NCBI RefSeq assembly: GCF_030766725.1
Contig: NZ_JARQWR010000004.1
Location: 62,001 to 126,000 of the forward strand
Direction: 5' to 3'
Source of the DNA: Flavobacterium aerium
GTDB lineage: Bacteria > Bacteroidota > Bacteroidia > Flavobacteriales > Flavobacteriaceae
Length of the DNA stretch: 64,000 bases
The notes beneath the pieces were generated by a model. That model was not told where the DNA came from. It searched no databases and worked only from the letters and a program-made list of their open reading frames with translations. Of the stretch, positions 1 through 9,554 are shown one piece after another; the first letter of the stretch is position 1, and each line of letters starts with the position of its first letter. Position numbers and translations under genes: made by a program.

Positions 1-3000
1 AGGATAATGGGGCTATATGGCAAGATTCAAATGTATTCAGTAATCTAGCAATTGGAACACATGCCTTTGTAATACGAAATAAGGTAACAGGCTGTATTAT
101 TTATGCCACACACCTTGTTAAAGATCCAAATACATTTATAATTAATGTTACGAAGATTAATGATGTTATTTGTTTTGGAACAACATCTGGAGCAGTAACC
201 TTTGGTATTACAGACGCTACATACACTGGACCATTTACGTGGGAAATTTTTAATATTAGTGGAGTAACGACTGGTATTGTTGGGATACAAAATAATAATG
301 GGCCAACACCAGCAATTAATCTTGGAGCAGGAGATTATTATGTTGAAATAAAATTAGGAAATGCACCAAGCTGTACTAAAAAAGAATTCTTCTCGATTGC
401 CGCACCTACAGACGGAGCTATTACAGTTCAAACACAAGTAACCCCAATAACTTGTGTTGGCAATGACGGAAGTATTACAATAACAGCAACAGGAGGATGG
501 GGTAATTATACGTACTATGTAGGTGTAAATGCTCCAGCCGCAGGTGATTATACAACTAATGCAGTTTGGAGTGGATTAGCACCAAACACCTACCAAGTTT
601 GGGTAAAAGATGTGAATGGATGTGAAGCACAAGCAACGAATGTTGTGTTGAATGACCCAACACCAATAAGCGGAACATTACAAATTACACAACAAAACTG
701 TATTGGATTACAAGGACAAATAGAAGTTCTAAATACTGCTGGTGGACAAGGAAGTAACTACTCTTATCAGTTGGTTCTGAATGGAACGCCTGTAGGAATA
801 CCACAAATAAGTCCAATATTCAGTAATTTAGGAGTTGGAACATACCAAGTAATTATTACTGACCAATGGACCTGTAGTATAACACTAGGGCCAGTTACAT
901 TATATAATGAAATTACACCAAGTATTGCGGTTATAAAACCAATTGGTTGTGAGGCAATAAACCCAGGAGGAGAAATTACAATTTCTATTATAGGAGGATC
1001 GCCAACAATCAACTATACTGTTGTTTTCCCAGACGGAACAACAACACAGACTAATACAACAGGTGTCTTTACAAACCTAATACAACCGGGTGTTTACACA
1101 TTTACAATATTAGACACAACAACAAATTGTAGTTTTACAGTAACACAAGGATTAGATGCACCAACTGCGGTAACCTTTTCGACTGTAACAACAATGGTAA
1201 GTTGTTTTGGCGGAGATGATGGAACTATTTTGGTAGAATTAGGAGCCACAAATAATAATCCAGAATATCTATACAGTATTGATGGAGGATTGGGGCAAAC
1301 GAATCCACTATTTACAGGATTAGTGGCTGGAACATATCAAGTTACGGCAACCTCTGTGAGAGGATGCTCATTAACACAACCCGTTACAATAACAGAACCT
1401 ACAAAACTATTAATCACTGCAATGGCAACCGATTTTGTATGTTCAGCGACAAATGTTCCAAGTCTATCAACCATTACAATTACAGGACAAGATGGTACAG
1501 GAACATATACCTATAGTATAAACGGAACAAATTATGTAACAACAAATACATTTGAAGTTCCAGATACGGGAGTCGTACAAACGATAAATGTTTATGTGAA
1601 AGATGCTAAAGGATGTATTGAAACAACAGCTGTAACATTAAACCCAATGGCCGTTATTACAGCCGTAGCTGTAAATCAAATTACAGCGATTACATGTAAT
1701 AATCCAGAAGCAGTTGAGGTTGTAGTAACAGGTGGATCAGGAGATTTCACCTACCAACTTTTACCATCAGGTACACCACAAGTAAACAACAATCAGTTCA
1801 CATTACTAGCGGTTGGGACTTATGCTTTCCAAGTTACTGATAATGTAACAGGATGTTATACTATTACAACACCATATGTTGTTGCACCATATGATTTAAT
1901 TGCAGCAACAGCAACAGCAACTATTCCTGTAACATGTTTTGGTGGAACCGATGGAGCCATGGAAATTAATGTAACAGGTTATACAGGAGCATATACGTAT
2001 GATGTAATGAACACGGCTAATATAAGCGTAGCCAACGGAACAGGGAATACTACCGTGGATCCAACGACAATTACAGATATTCCTGCCGGAAATTATACTG
2101 TAGTCGTTACTGCAACCGATACACCATACTGTTCTATTACAACAAATACAGTTACGGTTGCTTCACCAGCGGTAGCATTAGCAGTAACATTAGTTCAAAA
2201 TACAAGTGTTACCTGTGATAATAATCAAGGCGAAGTTATTGCAACTGCAGAAGGAGGTTGGGGTAATTACTTATATGAATTTATCAATACGACAACAGGA
2301 TTAACGATACAAGGCTATGCAACAAACCATGTATTTAGTGGTTTAGCAGCAGGAACGTATCAGATAAATGTTAAGGATGATAAATTGTGTATCGCTTCAC
2401 AAACGATAATATTAGCATTACCAACACCAATTACAATTACTTCTGTAGCAAGTACAACAACGTTGTTATGTTATGATGATGAAACAGCGACGATTACAGC
2501 ACAAGCAACAGGCGGATCAGGAGCAAACTATCAATATACATTGCATTACGGTAATGGATTGACTTCAGGCCCACAAACGAGTCCAGTATTTAATAATCTA
2601 GGTGCCGGAACATATTATGTGACTGTGAAAGACAATTGGAATTGTGAGGCGACAGCTGCTACAATTACAATCAATGAACCGACTGAAATTGTAGGTACTT
2701 TATCACAAACAGTTGGATTGACTTGTACAGCAGATGCAACATTAACTATTACGGCAACAGGCGGTACACCACCTTACCAATACAGTACGGATAATATGAC
2801 CTTCTCACAAAATAATACATTTAGTGTAGGAGTAGGAACATATCAATATTATGTGAAAGATGTCAACGGATGTAGCGTAGCAACAAATCAAGTAATAATT
2901 AGTCCAGTTCCAGCTTTACAAATCGCTTTAGATTTATCTGGGGCAATAGTAAATTGTGCAGGGAATAACAATGCTGTAATTGTTGCAACAGCAACAGGCG

Positions 3001-5075
3001 GTTTAGGAAACTATAGCTATATATTATTGAATGCATCCAATGCAGTTGTTGCCGGACCACAAGCTTCAGGCATATTTACGGGATTAGTCTCTGGACAATA
3101 TATTGTAAAAGTAGATAGTGGAGATTGTACGCAAAATTCAACAACAATTACAATTACGGAGCCAGTTGCATTAGTGGCAGTACCAGTTATATCAAACATA
3201 AAATGTAATGGAGAAACCAACGGAAGTATAAAAATCAATGCTACTGGAGGAACAGGAACAATTATGTATGCGATTTCACCTAATTTAAATCAATGGCAAA
3301 CCAGTAATGTTTTCAATAATTTAGAAGTAGGAACCTATGATATTGTTGTACAAGATCAAAATGGATGTTATATCCCGCTACAAGTTACCATTACAGAACC
3401 AGCAGTATTAGATGCAAACCTAGTAGTAATGAGTCAGGAATTATGTGCAGGAACAAATACTGGATCAATTAAAATTGTACCAACAGGAGGAACAGCACCA
3501 TATTACACAAGTCTGAATTCATCACTTCCTGGAAGTTTTGTTCAAGGACAGTTGTTGATTAATAATTTAAGTGGAGGTCAAACATATACGGTATATATTA
3601 AAGATGCCAACGGCTGTATGATTAGTAGACAGGTAACTTTAACAGCGCCAGTTACGATTAACGCGACTTATGCTATAACCTATAGTTGTAATAACAATAC
3701 ACCAGGAAATGAAGTAACCATTACAGTAAATGCTGATGTTGCTGCAAATGTAACTTATGCTATGGATAACGGAGCATATCAAGCAAGTAATGTGTTTAAC
3801 AATTTAAGTAACGGTAACCATACTGTATCAATTAAACACACGAATGGATGTATTAAAACATTGACATTCCATGTGAATAATAAGCCAGCAATTAAGGCAA
3901 ATGCCGATGTTGTAAATGTGATCTGCGGAAATGATACGACAGGTAAAATCATGATAACAGTAATGAACCCAGTAGGAGTTTATCAGTATTCTATTTCACC
4001 AAATTTAGATCAATGGCAAACTAGTAGTGTATTTACAAATTTAGCAGTAGGTACTTATACGGTAAATGTCAAAAATGAAATTGGATGTATGATATCCTTA
4101 CAAGTTATTGTGTCTGGACCAAGTCCAATTGTAGGTACTGTGGCAAATGTAATACCAGAAGTATGTTTGGGGGATCAAGATGCATCAATTCAGATAAGTA
4201 TTACAGGAGGAGTAGGGCCTTACTCTACAAGTTTAAATACACCAAACAACTTTATAGCTGGACAAGTGTTATTTGAAGACCTAACAGGAAACCAAACCTA
4301 TACGATTTACATTAAAGATTCAAAAGGCTGTCAAACGTTTATTGAAGTACTAGTTGCAAAAGCAATCGATATACGTCCAACAGCTGTTGTAACATATGCT
4401 TGTCAGAATAATGGAGCAACAAATACAGTGACGATTAATGTAAATCCAGAAGCTGTAGATGATGTAATGTATGCTTTAAATGGAGGACAACCTCAATTAG
4501 AAAATACTTTTACCAATTTAGCACCAGGCAGTTATACGGTTGAGGTATCCCACATTAGTGGATGTGTTAAAACAGTTTCATTTGTGATTGTTAATGTTCC
4601 AACATTAACGCTTACAGCGACTGCTACAGGTCTAAACCAAATCGTTGCAATTGCTGGTGGAGGAACACCAGCCTATCATTATTACTTTAATAATCATGAT
4701 AATGGAAATAGCAATACATACACTATTACGCAAACTGGAACTTATATTGTGAAAGTTGTAGATGCTAATGGTTGTGAAGTAGAAGTTCCAATATTTGTTA
4801 AGTTCGTTGATATTCTTATCCCGAATTTCTTTACACCAGATGGAGATGGATTCAATGACGGATGGTCACCATTACATACGGAAGGATTCCCAAATATTAT
4901 AACGACAGTATACGATCGTTATGGTAGAGAAATAGCTCACTTAAGACAAGGTGAAAAATGGGATGGTAAATACAATGGTACAGAATTACCATCGGGAGAT
5001 TACTGGTATGTAGTTAAACTTAACAGTCCAACAGACGACAGAGAGTTTGTAGGAAACTTTACACTTTACAGATAA
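1..5075 (+). CDS. sprB: SprB-like giant repetitive cell-surface adhesin, C-terminal part (5' end outside window)
   Basis: The frame is open from base 3 to the stop at 5075, so at least 1690 C-terminal residues are present and the start lies upstream. The protein is a string of roughly 80-90-residue SprB repeats, each with a core like ATGGxGxYxY, then FxNLxAGTYxVxVKDxxGC and a closing ITEP-like strand. The last ~90 residues form a type B T9SS sorting domain, beginning near nt 4820 with IPNFFTPDGDGFNDGW and followed by DRYGREI, KWDGKYNG and SGDYWYVVKL. In Flavobacterium johnsoniae SprB is the mobile gliding adhesin moved along the cell surface after T9SS export. The sprF-type gene 12 nt downstream supports the identification. 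Internal duplication is described separately. Another large T9SS adhesin of the same repeat family is the main alternative. Confidence 0.88.
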   Translation, partial: DNGAIWQDSNVFSNLAIGTHAFVIRNKVTGCIIYATHLVKDPNTFIINVTKINDVICFGTTSGAVTFGITDATYTGPFTWEIFNISGVTTGIVGIQNNNGPTPAINLGAGDYYVEIKLGNAPSCTKKEFFSIAAPTDGAITVQTQVTPITCVGNDGSITITATGGWGNYTYYVGVNAPAAGDYTTNAVWSGLAPNTYQVWVKDVNGCEAQATNVVLNDPTPISGTLQITQQNCIGLQGQIEVLNTAGGQGSNYSYQLVLNGTPVGIPQISPIFSNLGVGTYQVIITDQWTCSITLGPVTLYNEITPSIAVIKPIGCEAINPGGEITISIIGGSPTINYTVVFPDGTTTQTNTTGVFTNLIQPGVYTFTILDTTTNCSFTVTQGLDAPTAVTFSTVTTMVSCFGGDDGTILVELGATNNNPEYLYSIDGGLGQTNPLFTGLVAGTYQVTATSVRGCSLTQPVTITEPTKLLITAMATDFVCSATNVPSLSTITITGQDGTGTYTYSINGTNYVTTNTFEVPDTGVVQTINVYVKDAKGCIETTAVTLNPMAVITAVAVNQITAITCNNPEAVEVVVTGGSGDFTYQLLPSGTPQVNNNQFTLLAVGTYAFQVTDNVTGCYTITTPYVVAPYDLIAATATATIPVTCFGGTDGAMEINVTGYTGAYTYDVMNTANISVANGTGNTTVDPTTITDIPAGNYTVVVTATDTPYCSITTNTVTVASPAVALAVTLVQNTSVTCDNNQGEVIATAEGGWGNYLYEFINTTTGLTIQGYATNHVFSGLAAGTYQINVKDDKLCIASQTIILALPTPITITSVASTTTLLCYDDETATITAQATGGSGANYQYTLHYGNGLTSGPQTSPVFNNLGAGTYYVTVKDNWNCEATAATITINEPTEIVGTLSQTVGLTCTADATLTITATGGTPPYQYSTDNMTFSQNNTFSVGVGTYQYYVKDVNGCSVATNQVIISPVPALQIALDLSGAIVNCAGNNNAVIVATATGGLGNYSYILLNASNAVVAGPQASGIFTGLVSGQYIVKVDSGDCTQNSTTITITEPVALVAVPVISNIKCNGETNGSIKINATGGTGTIMYAISPNLNQWQTSNVFNNLEVGTYDIVVQDQNGCYIPLQVTITEPAVLDANLVVMSQELCAGTNTGSIKIVPTGGTAPYYTSLNSSLPGSFVQGQLLINNLSGGQTYTVYIKDANGCMISRQVTLTAPVTINATYAITYSCNNNTPGNEVTITVNADVAANVTYAMDNGAYQASNVFNNLSNGNHTVSIKHTNGCIKTLTFHVNNKPAIKANADVVNVICGNDTTGKIMITVMNPVGVYQYSISPNLDQWQTSSVFTNLAVGTYTVNVKNEIGCMISLQVIVSGPSPIVGTVANVIPEVCLGDQDASIQISITGGVGPYSTSLNTPNNFIAGQVLFEDLTGNQTYTIYIKDSKGCQTFIEVLVAKAIDIRPTAVVTYACQNNGATNTVTINVNPEAVDDVMYALNGGQPQLENTFTNLAPGSYTVEVSHISGCVKTVSFVIVNVPTLTLTATATGLNQIVAIAGGGTPAYHYYFNNHDNGNSNTYTITQTGTYIVKVVDANGCEVEVPIFVKFVDILIPNFFTPDGDGFNDGWSPLHTEGFPNIITTVYDRYGREIAHLRQGEKWDGKYNGTELPSGDYWYVVKLNSPTDDREFVGNFTLYR
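3186..4614 (+). repeat. Tandem duplication of a three-repeat block inside sprB (two copies, about 720 and 714 bp)
   Basis: Copy 1 (about 3186-3905) and copy 2 (about 3906-4614) each hold three successive SprB repeats in the same order. They carry the signatures ISPNLNQWQTS / ISPNLDQWQTS, then PYYTSLNS / PYSTSLNT with YTVYIKD / YTIYIKD, then YSCNNN / YACQNN with GCIKTLTF / GCVKTVSF. The offset is exactly 720 nt over the first two repeats and 714 nt at the end of the third, a net loss of two codons. Other repeats in the protein do not share these signatures, so the duplicated unit is the triplet, not a single repeat. Confidence 0.85.
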
Positions 5076-5087
5076 AATTAAAAGAAG

Positions 5088-6047
5088 ATGAAAAAAATAT
5101 TTTTTTACGTGTTCCTACAATGTTTCACTATAAGCATGTTTTCACAAGAGTTAACATTGCCTACGTTTACGCAATATTTAGCCGATAACCCATTTGTTAT
5201 TTCGCCAACCTATGCAGGGATTGGCGATCATATGAAAATTAGAGCAAATGGATTAACACAATGGGTAGGGATTAAAGATGCACCAGATACGCAGTCTTTA
5301 GTTGCCGATTTAAGGATTGCAAATTCATCAGGGATTGGTATTATGATGTACAATGATAAGAATGGAAATACGAGGCAATATGGAGGCAGAATTTCATTTG
5401 CGCACCATTTGATTCTAGACATGGATACAGATCAGTTTTTATCCTTAGGGATATCCTACAACATGAACCATTTTAGGATTGATACAGAGAAGTTTGACAA
5501 TTACATTTATGACCCTTCTGTAAATAGCAATCGCGCTACAGTAAATCATAATTTTGATGTTGGCTTTTTGTACCGCTATGACCAGTTTTATTTTAGCTTT
5601 AATGCTTCTAACATCCTAAATAAAGAAATTGATAATTTTGCGATTAGTGAACCATTGGCCTTGAGAAATTATTACATTTACACAGGATATAAATGGAGAC
5701 AATCGTCAAGTAGTGATTTTGAAATAGAACCATCATTGTATTATCAATTATTTGAAAGTGATGGACGTTCTAGTACTGACGTAAATTTGAAGTTCCGTTT
5801 TTATGATTATGAAGACTATTATTGGTTAGGTGTTTCCTACCGTTTTTTAAACGATCAAATGTTAGAACCACTGAATATTGGACCAATGGCTGGAATCAAA
5901 AAGAATAACTTTTATTTTGCTTATTCTTATCAGATTACTGCAAATTCATTATCAGCATATAACTCTGGAACGCACATGATCACTCTTGGATTAGATATCT
6001 TCCAAGGAATTAGTAATTGTCCTTGTACATCGACAAAAAACTTTTAA
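5088..6047 (+). CDS. sprF: PorP/SprF family type IX secretion protein
   Basis: This 319-residue protein starts with a signal peptide (about residues 1-19, ending near SMFSQ). The body fits an outer-membrane beta-barrel: LTLPTFTQYLADNPFVISPTYAG at the mature N-terminus is typical of PorP/SprF proteins, followed by alternating strands rich in Tyr, Phe and Asn. In F. johnsoniae SprF lies directly downstream of sprB and is needed for SprB to be secreted through the T9SS; related proteins act as anchors for type B cargo. The 12-nt gap here predicts cotranscription and a dedicated cargo/partner pair. The C-terminus SNCPCTSTKNF is cysteine-containing, which I cannot interpret. Confidence 0.9.
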   Translation: MKKIFFYVFLQCFTISMFSQELTLPTFTQYLADNPFVISPTYAGIGDHMKIRANGLTQWVGIKDAPDTQSLVADLRIANSSGIGIMMYNDKNGNTRQYGGRISFAHHLILDMDTDQFLSLGISYNMNHFRIDTEKFDNYIYDPSVNSNRATVNHNFDVGFLYRYDQFYFSFNASNILNKEIDNFAISEPLALRNYYIYTGYKWRQSSSSDFEIEPSLYYQLFESDGRSSTDVNLKFRFYDYEDYYWLGVSYRFLNDQMLEPLNIGPMAGIKKNNFYFAYSYQITANSLSAYNSGTHMITLGLDIFQGISNCPCTSTKNF

Positions 6048-6059
6048 ATAAAATAGATA

Positions 6060-6419
6060 ATGGGAATTATTAGGCTTAAAAACATTCGTACATTTTCATA
6101 TCACGGATGTTTAATCGAAGAAGGGAAAATCGGTTCTGATTATTCAGTAGATTTAGAAATCAAAACAGATTTACAATTATCTTCAGAAACAGATGAATTG
6201 GCTGATACAGTTGATTATGTTCATTTGAACAAAATTGTAGAAGAAGAAATGGCGATTCGTTCAAAGTTGCTAGAGCATGTTGCCCAGCGTATTATGAATC
6301 GTATTTTTAAAGAAATCCCATCCATCACAAAGGTTATTTTAGGTGTATCTAAACTAAACCCACCAATTGGAGGAGATGTAGAATCGGTAACAATACAATT
6401 GAAAGAATATAGAAAGTAA
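6060..6419 (+). CDS. folB: Dihydroneopterin aldolase
   Basis: This 119-residue protein has the usual FolB length. MGIIRLKNIRTFSYHGCLIEEGKIG matches the substrate-binding N-terminus with the conserved G-x-E region, ADTVDYVHLNKIV is the usual middle segment, and LLEHVAQRIMNRIF is the helix after it. FolB converts dihydroneopterin to 6-hydroxymethyl-dihydropterin and glycolaldehyde in cytoplasmic folate synthesis. It starts 12 nt after sprF, so it is probably read through from the sprB-sprF transcript, although its function is unrelated to gliding. A strong terminator follows. Confidence 0.88.
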   Translation: MGIIRLKNIRTFSYHGCLIEEGKIGSDYSVDLEIKTDLQLSSETDELADTVDYVHLNKIVEEEMAIRSKLLEHVAQRIMNRIFKEIPSITKVILGVSKLNPPIGGDVESVTIQLKEYRK

Positions 6420-6452
6420 TAGCGTCTTATTTTTCTAAGATTACAATCATAA

Positions 6453-6488
6453 AAAAAAGGTTGTCTGAATTTCCAGACAACCTTTTTT
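6453..6488. terminator. Bidirectional intrinsic terminator between folB and the convergent LtaS-like gene
   Basis: A 15-bp perfect stem (6453-6467 with 6474-6488; core AGGTTGTCTG / CAGACAACCT) encloses a 6-nt loop. There is an A-run on the left and a T-run on the right, so it can serve both convergent genes. Confidence 0.9.
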
Positions 6489-6491
6489 ATT

Positions 6492-8426
6492 TTACTTAGT
6501 ATCCTTTAGTCGATACTTTCGTTCTTGATATAGATAATTTGCTGTAGTTACATGCCCTAATGCATCTTTGGCTAATTCAGGATCCAGTGCTACAGGCACT
6601 AATGTTGTATCATTTTTGATTTCAAATTGTAAAGCCTCCTTGTTCGGTTGCATAATAACAACTTGATTGGCTACACGGAATGCATTGATATCGTGAAACT
6701 GCATAATTGCCCTTCCTGGAGTCGTTTCAGGTAGTTTGGTGAGGTTTCTACCCGGCATTGGTGTTGTTACCTTCATCCCGATCATATTAAGCAATGTAGG
6801 CGGTATATCGATCTGGCTACTTAACTTATCATATTTTGCACCTTTAGGAACCGTTGGACCAATTACTAAAGCAGGAATATGAAATTTATTAATAGGCACT
6901 AGATTTTTACCATAGGTACGCGTATTGTGATCGGCAATAACAATGAAAATAGTATTTTTAAAATAATCCTCTTTTTTCGCTAATTCAAAGAATTTACCAA
7001 TAGAGAAATCGGCATATTTCATAGCATTATTAACCGTGTTTTTCGTTTTATCATGTAATTCGATACGACCATCAGGAAATTCGAAAGGTTCATGATTTGA
7101 AGTCGAGAACATCAATGAGAAAAAGGGTTTATCTCCTTTTGTTTTGAAATAGTTATTTGCTTTTACAACAAGATCTTCATCCGAATAACCCCATGTTCCT
7201 TTAAAAGCATAATTTCCTTCTGTAAAATCTTCCTGATCTACAATATCTTCAAAGCCATTTCCATTAAAGAAAGAAGCCATATTATCAAAGTTAGCCATAC
7301 CACCATAGATAAAACTCGTTTGATATCCTTGTTTCTTTAAGACTTCAGCTATAGTAAAGAATCCAGTTTGTGAATTACTTAATTTCACTACACTTTCAGA
7401 TGGAGAAGGTAGGAACCCAGTTACAACAGCTTCAATACCACGTACACTTCGTGTTCCAGTACAATATAGATTGGTAAATAATAAACCTTCTTTCGTCAGT
7501 TTATCAAACTCCGGCGTTAATGGTAATCCACCTAGACTTCCTACATATTCTGCACCAAGGCTTTCTTGTAAAAAGATTACCAAGTTATATGGTCTTTTTT
7601 GTAAACTATCTGGGTTTTGGATATGCAATAATGGTAGTTCAGGATCAATAAAATCAGTTTCTGCAACATTCATGTACTTCTTAACACGATTGATTGCATC
7701 CTGTGGATCCATTTTTCCATACATTTTTGAAGCATCACCTTCATTCTTTAAAGAATAAGCAGCAAAAGCAACAGTATAAAGCGAATTTAATCCGATACAA
7801 TTCGTCAATTGATCCATTGAGAAAACGGCGTTACTCGCGTTTATAGGTCTTTTTGACGTTAAGCTAGAACGTGCTCCGAAAAATAATAAAAAGGCAACCA
7901 AAGGAAATAAAATCAATTTGGTTTTATACGGTGCATATTTTGGGTAGAATAATTTCGGTGCTTTTTTAAAGATGTAATATAAAGCAACACCCAAGATGAT
8001 AAAGGTTACAATAATAGAAGTCAAATAACTTTTTAGGAGCATACCGATTACCTCTTGCGGATAAATCAAATAGTCAATAAAAAGACGATTAGGACGGGTA
8101 TCATATTGTTTAATAAAATCAGGCGTAGCTAACTCCATGAATAACAATAAGAAAAGAAAAAGAATATAGTAAAAACTAAGAAACTTTTTAAGGTATTGTA
8201 AGAACTTATCTGGCAGCAACATCGTTAATACAGCGGGTAAAAAAGATAAATAACTCAATAGAATAACATCCATTCGTAAACCGATTGGAAAGATATACCA
8301 GAAATTTTCAGTGGCTTGAATACGCTCTTTAAAAATGAAAAAAAGGATAATCCTACTTAAAGTAGTGATTAATAACCCAATAAGAAAAAAGTTGATGATA
8401 GGTCTTAAAAAAGATAATCTCTTCAT
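6492..8426 (-). CDS. LtaS-like phosphoglycerol transferase / sulfatase-fold membrane enzyme
   Basis: The 644-residue protein has five probable N-terminal membrane helices (within residues 8-184) and a periplasmic alkaline-phosphatase/sulfatase-fold domain from about residue 278. Visible catalytic elements are the metal ligand Glu288 in FLQESLGAEY, the likely nucleophile Thr325 in CTGTRSVRG, the WGYSDEDL segment, and the late metal-binding IADHNTR. This is the layout of lipoteichoic acid synthases and of OpgB/MdoB-like phosphoglycerol transferases. Gram-negative relatives transfer phosphoglycerol or phosphoethanolamine to surface glycans or lipids; the acceptor here is unknown. It is monocistronic, with its own TACATTTG promoter element and the shared terminator. 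Confidence 0.82.
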   Translation of the reverse strand: MKRLSFLRPIINFFLIGLLITTLSRIILFFIFKERIQATENFWYIFPIGLRMDVILLSYLSFLPAVLTMLLPDKFLQYLKKFLSFYYILFLFLLLFMELATPDFIKQYDTRPNRLFIDYLIYPQEVIGMLLKSYLTSIIVTFIILGVALYYIFKKAPKLFYPKYAPYKTKLILFPLVAFLLFFGARSSLTSKRPINASNAVFSMDQLTNCIGLNSLYTVAFAAYSLKNEGDASKMYGKMDPQDAINRVKKYMNVAETDFIDPELPLLHIQNPDSLQKRPYNLVIFLQESLGAEYVGSLGGLPLTPEFDKLTKEGLLFTNLYCTGTRSVRGIEAVVTGFLPSPSESVVKLSNSQTGFFTIAEVLKKQGYQTSFIYGGMANFDNMASFFNGNGFEDIVDQEDFTEGNYAFKGTWGYSDEDLVVKANNYFKTKGDKPFFSLMFSTSNHEPFEFPDGRIELHDKTKNTVNNAMKYADFSIGKFFELAKKEDYFKNTIFIVIADHNTRTYGKNLVPINKFHIPALVIGPTVPKGAKYDKLSSQIDIPPTLLNMIGMKVTTPMPGRNLTKLPETTPGRAIMQFHDINAFRVANQVVIMQPNKEALQFEIKNDTTLVPVALDPELAKDALGHVTTANYLYQERKYRLKDTK

Positions 8427-8452
8427 TGTGGGATGAATTAAATAATAAAGAT

Positions 8453-8460
8453 CAAATGTA
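8453..8460 (-). promoter_or_regulatory. Probable -7 element for the LtaS-like gene
   Basis: On the minus strand this reads TACATTTG, a perfect match to the Bacteroidota -7 motif TANNTTTG, about 27 nt upstream of the ATG at 8426. No clear TTTG at -33 was identified. Confidence 0.55.
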
Positions 8461-8512
8461 TTGTTTTTTGAGAACGTAAAAACTAATTTTAAAAAATTAT
8501 ATTAAAATTTTT

Positions 8513-8543
8513 CTTGCGTTAGTCCTAAAAATATGTAAATTTG
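8513..8543 (+). promoter_or_regulatory. Bacteroidota-type promoter of tRNA-Cys
   Basis: CTTG at 8513-8516 (-33) and TAAATTTG at 8536-8543 (-7, perfect TANNTTTG) are 19 nt apart. The tRNA begins 17 nt after the -7 element, implying a short 5' leader removed by RNase P. Confidence 0.7.
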
Positions 8544-8559
8544 CCATCCATTCAAGAAT

Positions 8560-8630
8560 GGCGTCGTGGCCGAGTGGCTAGGCTGGGCTCTGCAAAAGCT
8601 CCTACAGCGGTTCGAATCCGCTCGATGCCT
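8560..8630 (+). tRNA. tRNA-Cys (anticodon GCA)
   Basis: The 71-nt cloverleaf can be drawn by eye. The acceptor stem GGCGTCG pairs with CGATGCC with one G-U, and the discriminator is T. The anticodon stem GGGCT/AGCTC holds the loop CTGCAAA with anticodon GCA, and the T arm is AGCGG-TTCGAAT-CCGCT. The short length and short variable loop are usual for tRNA-Cys. CCA is not encoded. It is a solitary tRNA with its own promoter and terminator, lying between two minus-strand genes. Confidence 0.95.
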
Positions 8631-8632
8631 CA

Positions 8633-8664
8633 AAAAAAAGCGATCTAATTTAGATCGCTTTTTT
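8633..8664 (+). terminator. Intrinsic terminator after tRNA-Cys
   Basis: The stem AGCGATCTA / TAGATCGCT with a 3-nt loop is preceded by an A-run and followed by T6. It begins two bases after the tRNA. Confidence 0.9.
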
Positions 8665-8777
8665 GTTTTTAAGAGTATTCTACAACACTCTTTATATCTT
8701 TCTTTTTTAGATTGTATATTGCTGATTTTCTTCTTGTTAATATAAAAAATGAAAACAACAATACTATAAAAACAGTC

Positions 8778-9455
8778 TTATTTTTCCATTTTTTCTAATG
8801 CCGATTTCACTAACTTTTTCTCATTAGGAAACCATCCTTGTACAACCAATACAAATCCAAAAACCATTAGCATTATGCTAATTCCCTTTTTGATTTTTAC
8901 AATATTAGACGTTGTCATTTTGCTTTTCAGTTGTTTTGCAAGCAATATTTTACCAATATCTGTGATAAGGTAAGTAATGATTACAGAAGCAAAAAAAGTA
9001 ATCATACGAGAAGGTTGCATATCGAATTTAGGTCCGAATGTAATGATGATTGCTAACCAGAATCCTAAGACTCCAATATTGATAAAATTCAATAAAAATC
9101 CTTTTACAAATAGACTGAAGTAGTTCTTTTTGATTAATTCAACTTCTACTTCTTCTTCGGGATTTTTACTGGCTTTCCTTAATTTAAGAAAAGACATAAT
9201 TCCGTAGGTAAACATAATAATCCCGCCAAAAATAAATAAGGCAGGATCATCTTTTATACTTTGTATTAATCGGTAACTACTAAAATAGGCAATGGCAATA
9301 AATACAATATCACCTAAGATTACACCAAAATCAAAAGCCAAAGCAGCTCTAAATCCTTTTGTAATACTTGTTTCTAATAAAATAAAAAAAACAGGCCCCA
9401 CCATGAAACTTAGGAAGAAACCTAATGGTATACCAGTAACAATATCGTCAATCAT
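8778..9455 (-). CDS. LysE/RhtB-family amino-acid exporter
   Basis: The 225-residue protein has about six hydrophobic segments. The N-terminal motif GIPLGFFLSFMVGPVFF followed by ETSITKGFRAALAFDFGVIL is the conserved first-helix region of LysE/RhtB transporters (family pattern GxxxGPxxxxxxxxxxxxG). Family members export amino acids or related small molecules across the inner membrane; the substrate cannot be told from sequence. A charged loop (KASKNPEEEVEVELIKK) lies between the two halves. It is read in the same direction as the two genes upstream but about 100 nt from them, so cotranscription is uncertain. Confidence 0.83.
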   Translation of the reverse strand: MIDDIVTGIPLGFFLSFMVGPVFFILLETSITKGFRAALAFDFGVILGDIVFIAIAYFSSYRLIQSIKDDPALFIFGGIIMFTYGIMSFLKLRKASKNPEEEVEVELIKKNYFSLFVKGFLLNFINIGVLGFWLAIIITFGPKFDMQPSRMITFFASVIITYLITDIGKILLAKQLKSKMTTSNIVKIKKGISIMLMVFGFVLVVQGWFPNEKKLVKSALEKMEK

Positions 9456-9471
9456 TATTTGATAGTTAAAA

Positions 9472-9517
9472 GTTGAAAGTTAAGCGTTAAAAATAAGAGA
9501 ATGGTTAACTTTTCAAA
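9472..9517. repeat. Small AT-rich imperfect intergenic inverted repeat
   Basis: AGTTGAAAGTTAA near 9471-9483 is nearly complementary to TTAACTTTTCAAA near 9505-9517, with one extra base in the stem, and sits beside the related AGTTAAAAGTT. It resembles the low-complexity intergenic repeats common in flavobacterial genomes. There is no strong T-run, so I do not call it a terminator. Confidence 0.4.
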
Positions 9518-9554
9518 GGGTAATGTATAATTCAAAATAACTCACTTAACGTAT

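Noticed and set aside
4085..4276. 63-codon plus-strand frame in sprB
   Set aside because: Out-of-frame reading of the SprB repeats.
1..4800. Repetitive DNA that could be mistaken for a CRISPR or satellite array
   Set aside because: The repeats are protein-level, 240-270 bp long, divergent and in one frame of sprB; no short identical repeats with spacers exist anywhere in the window.
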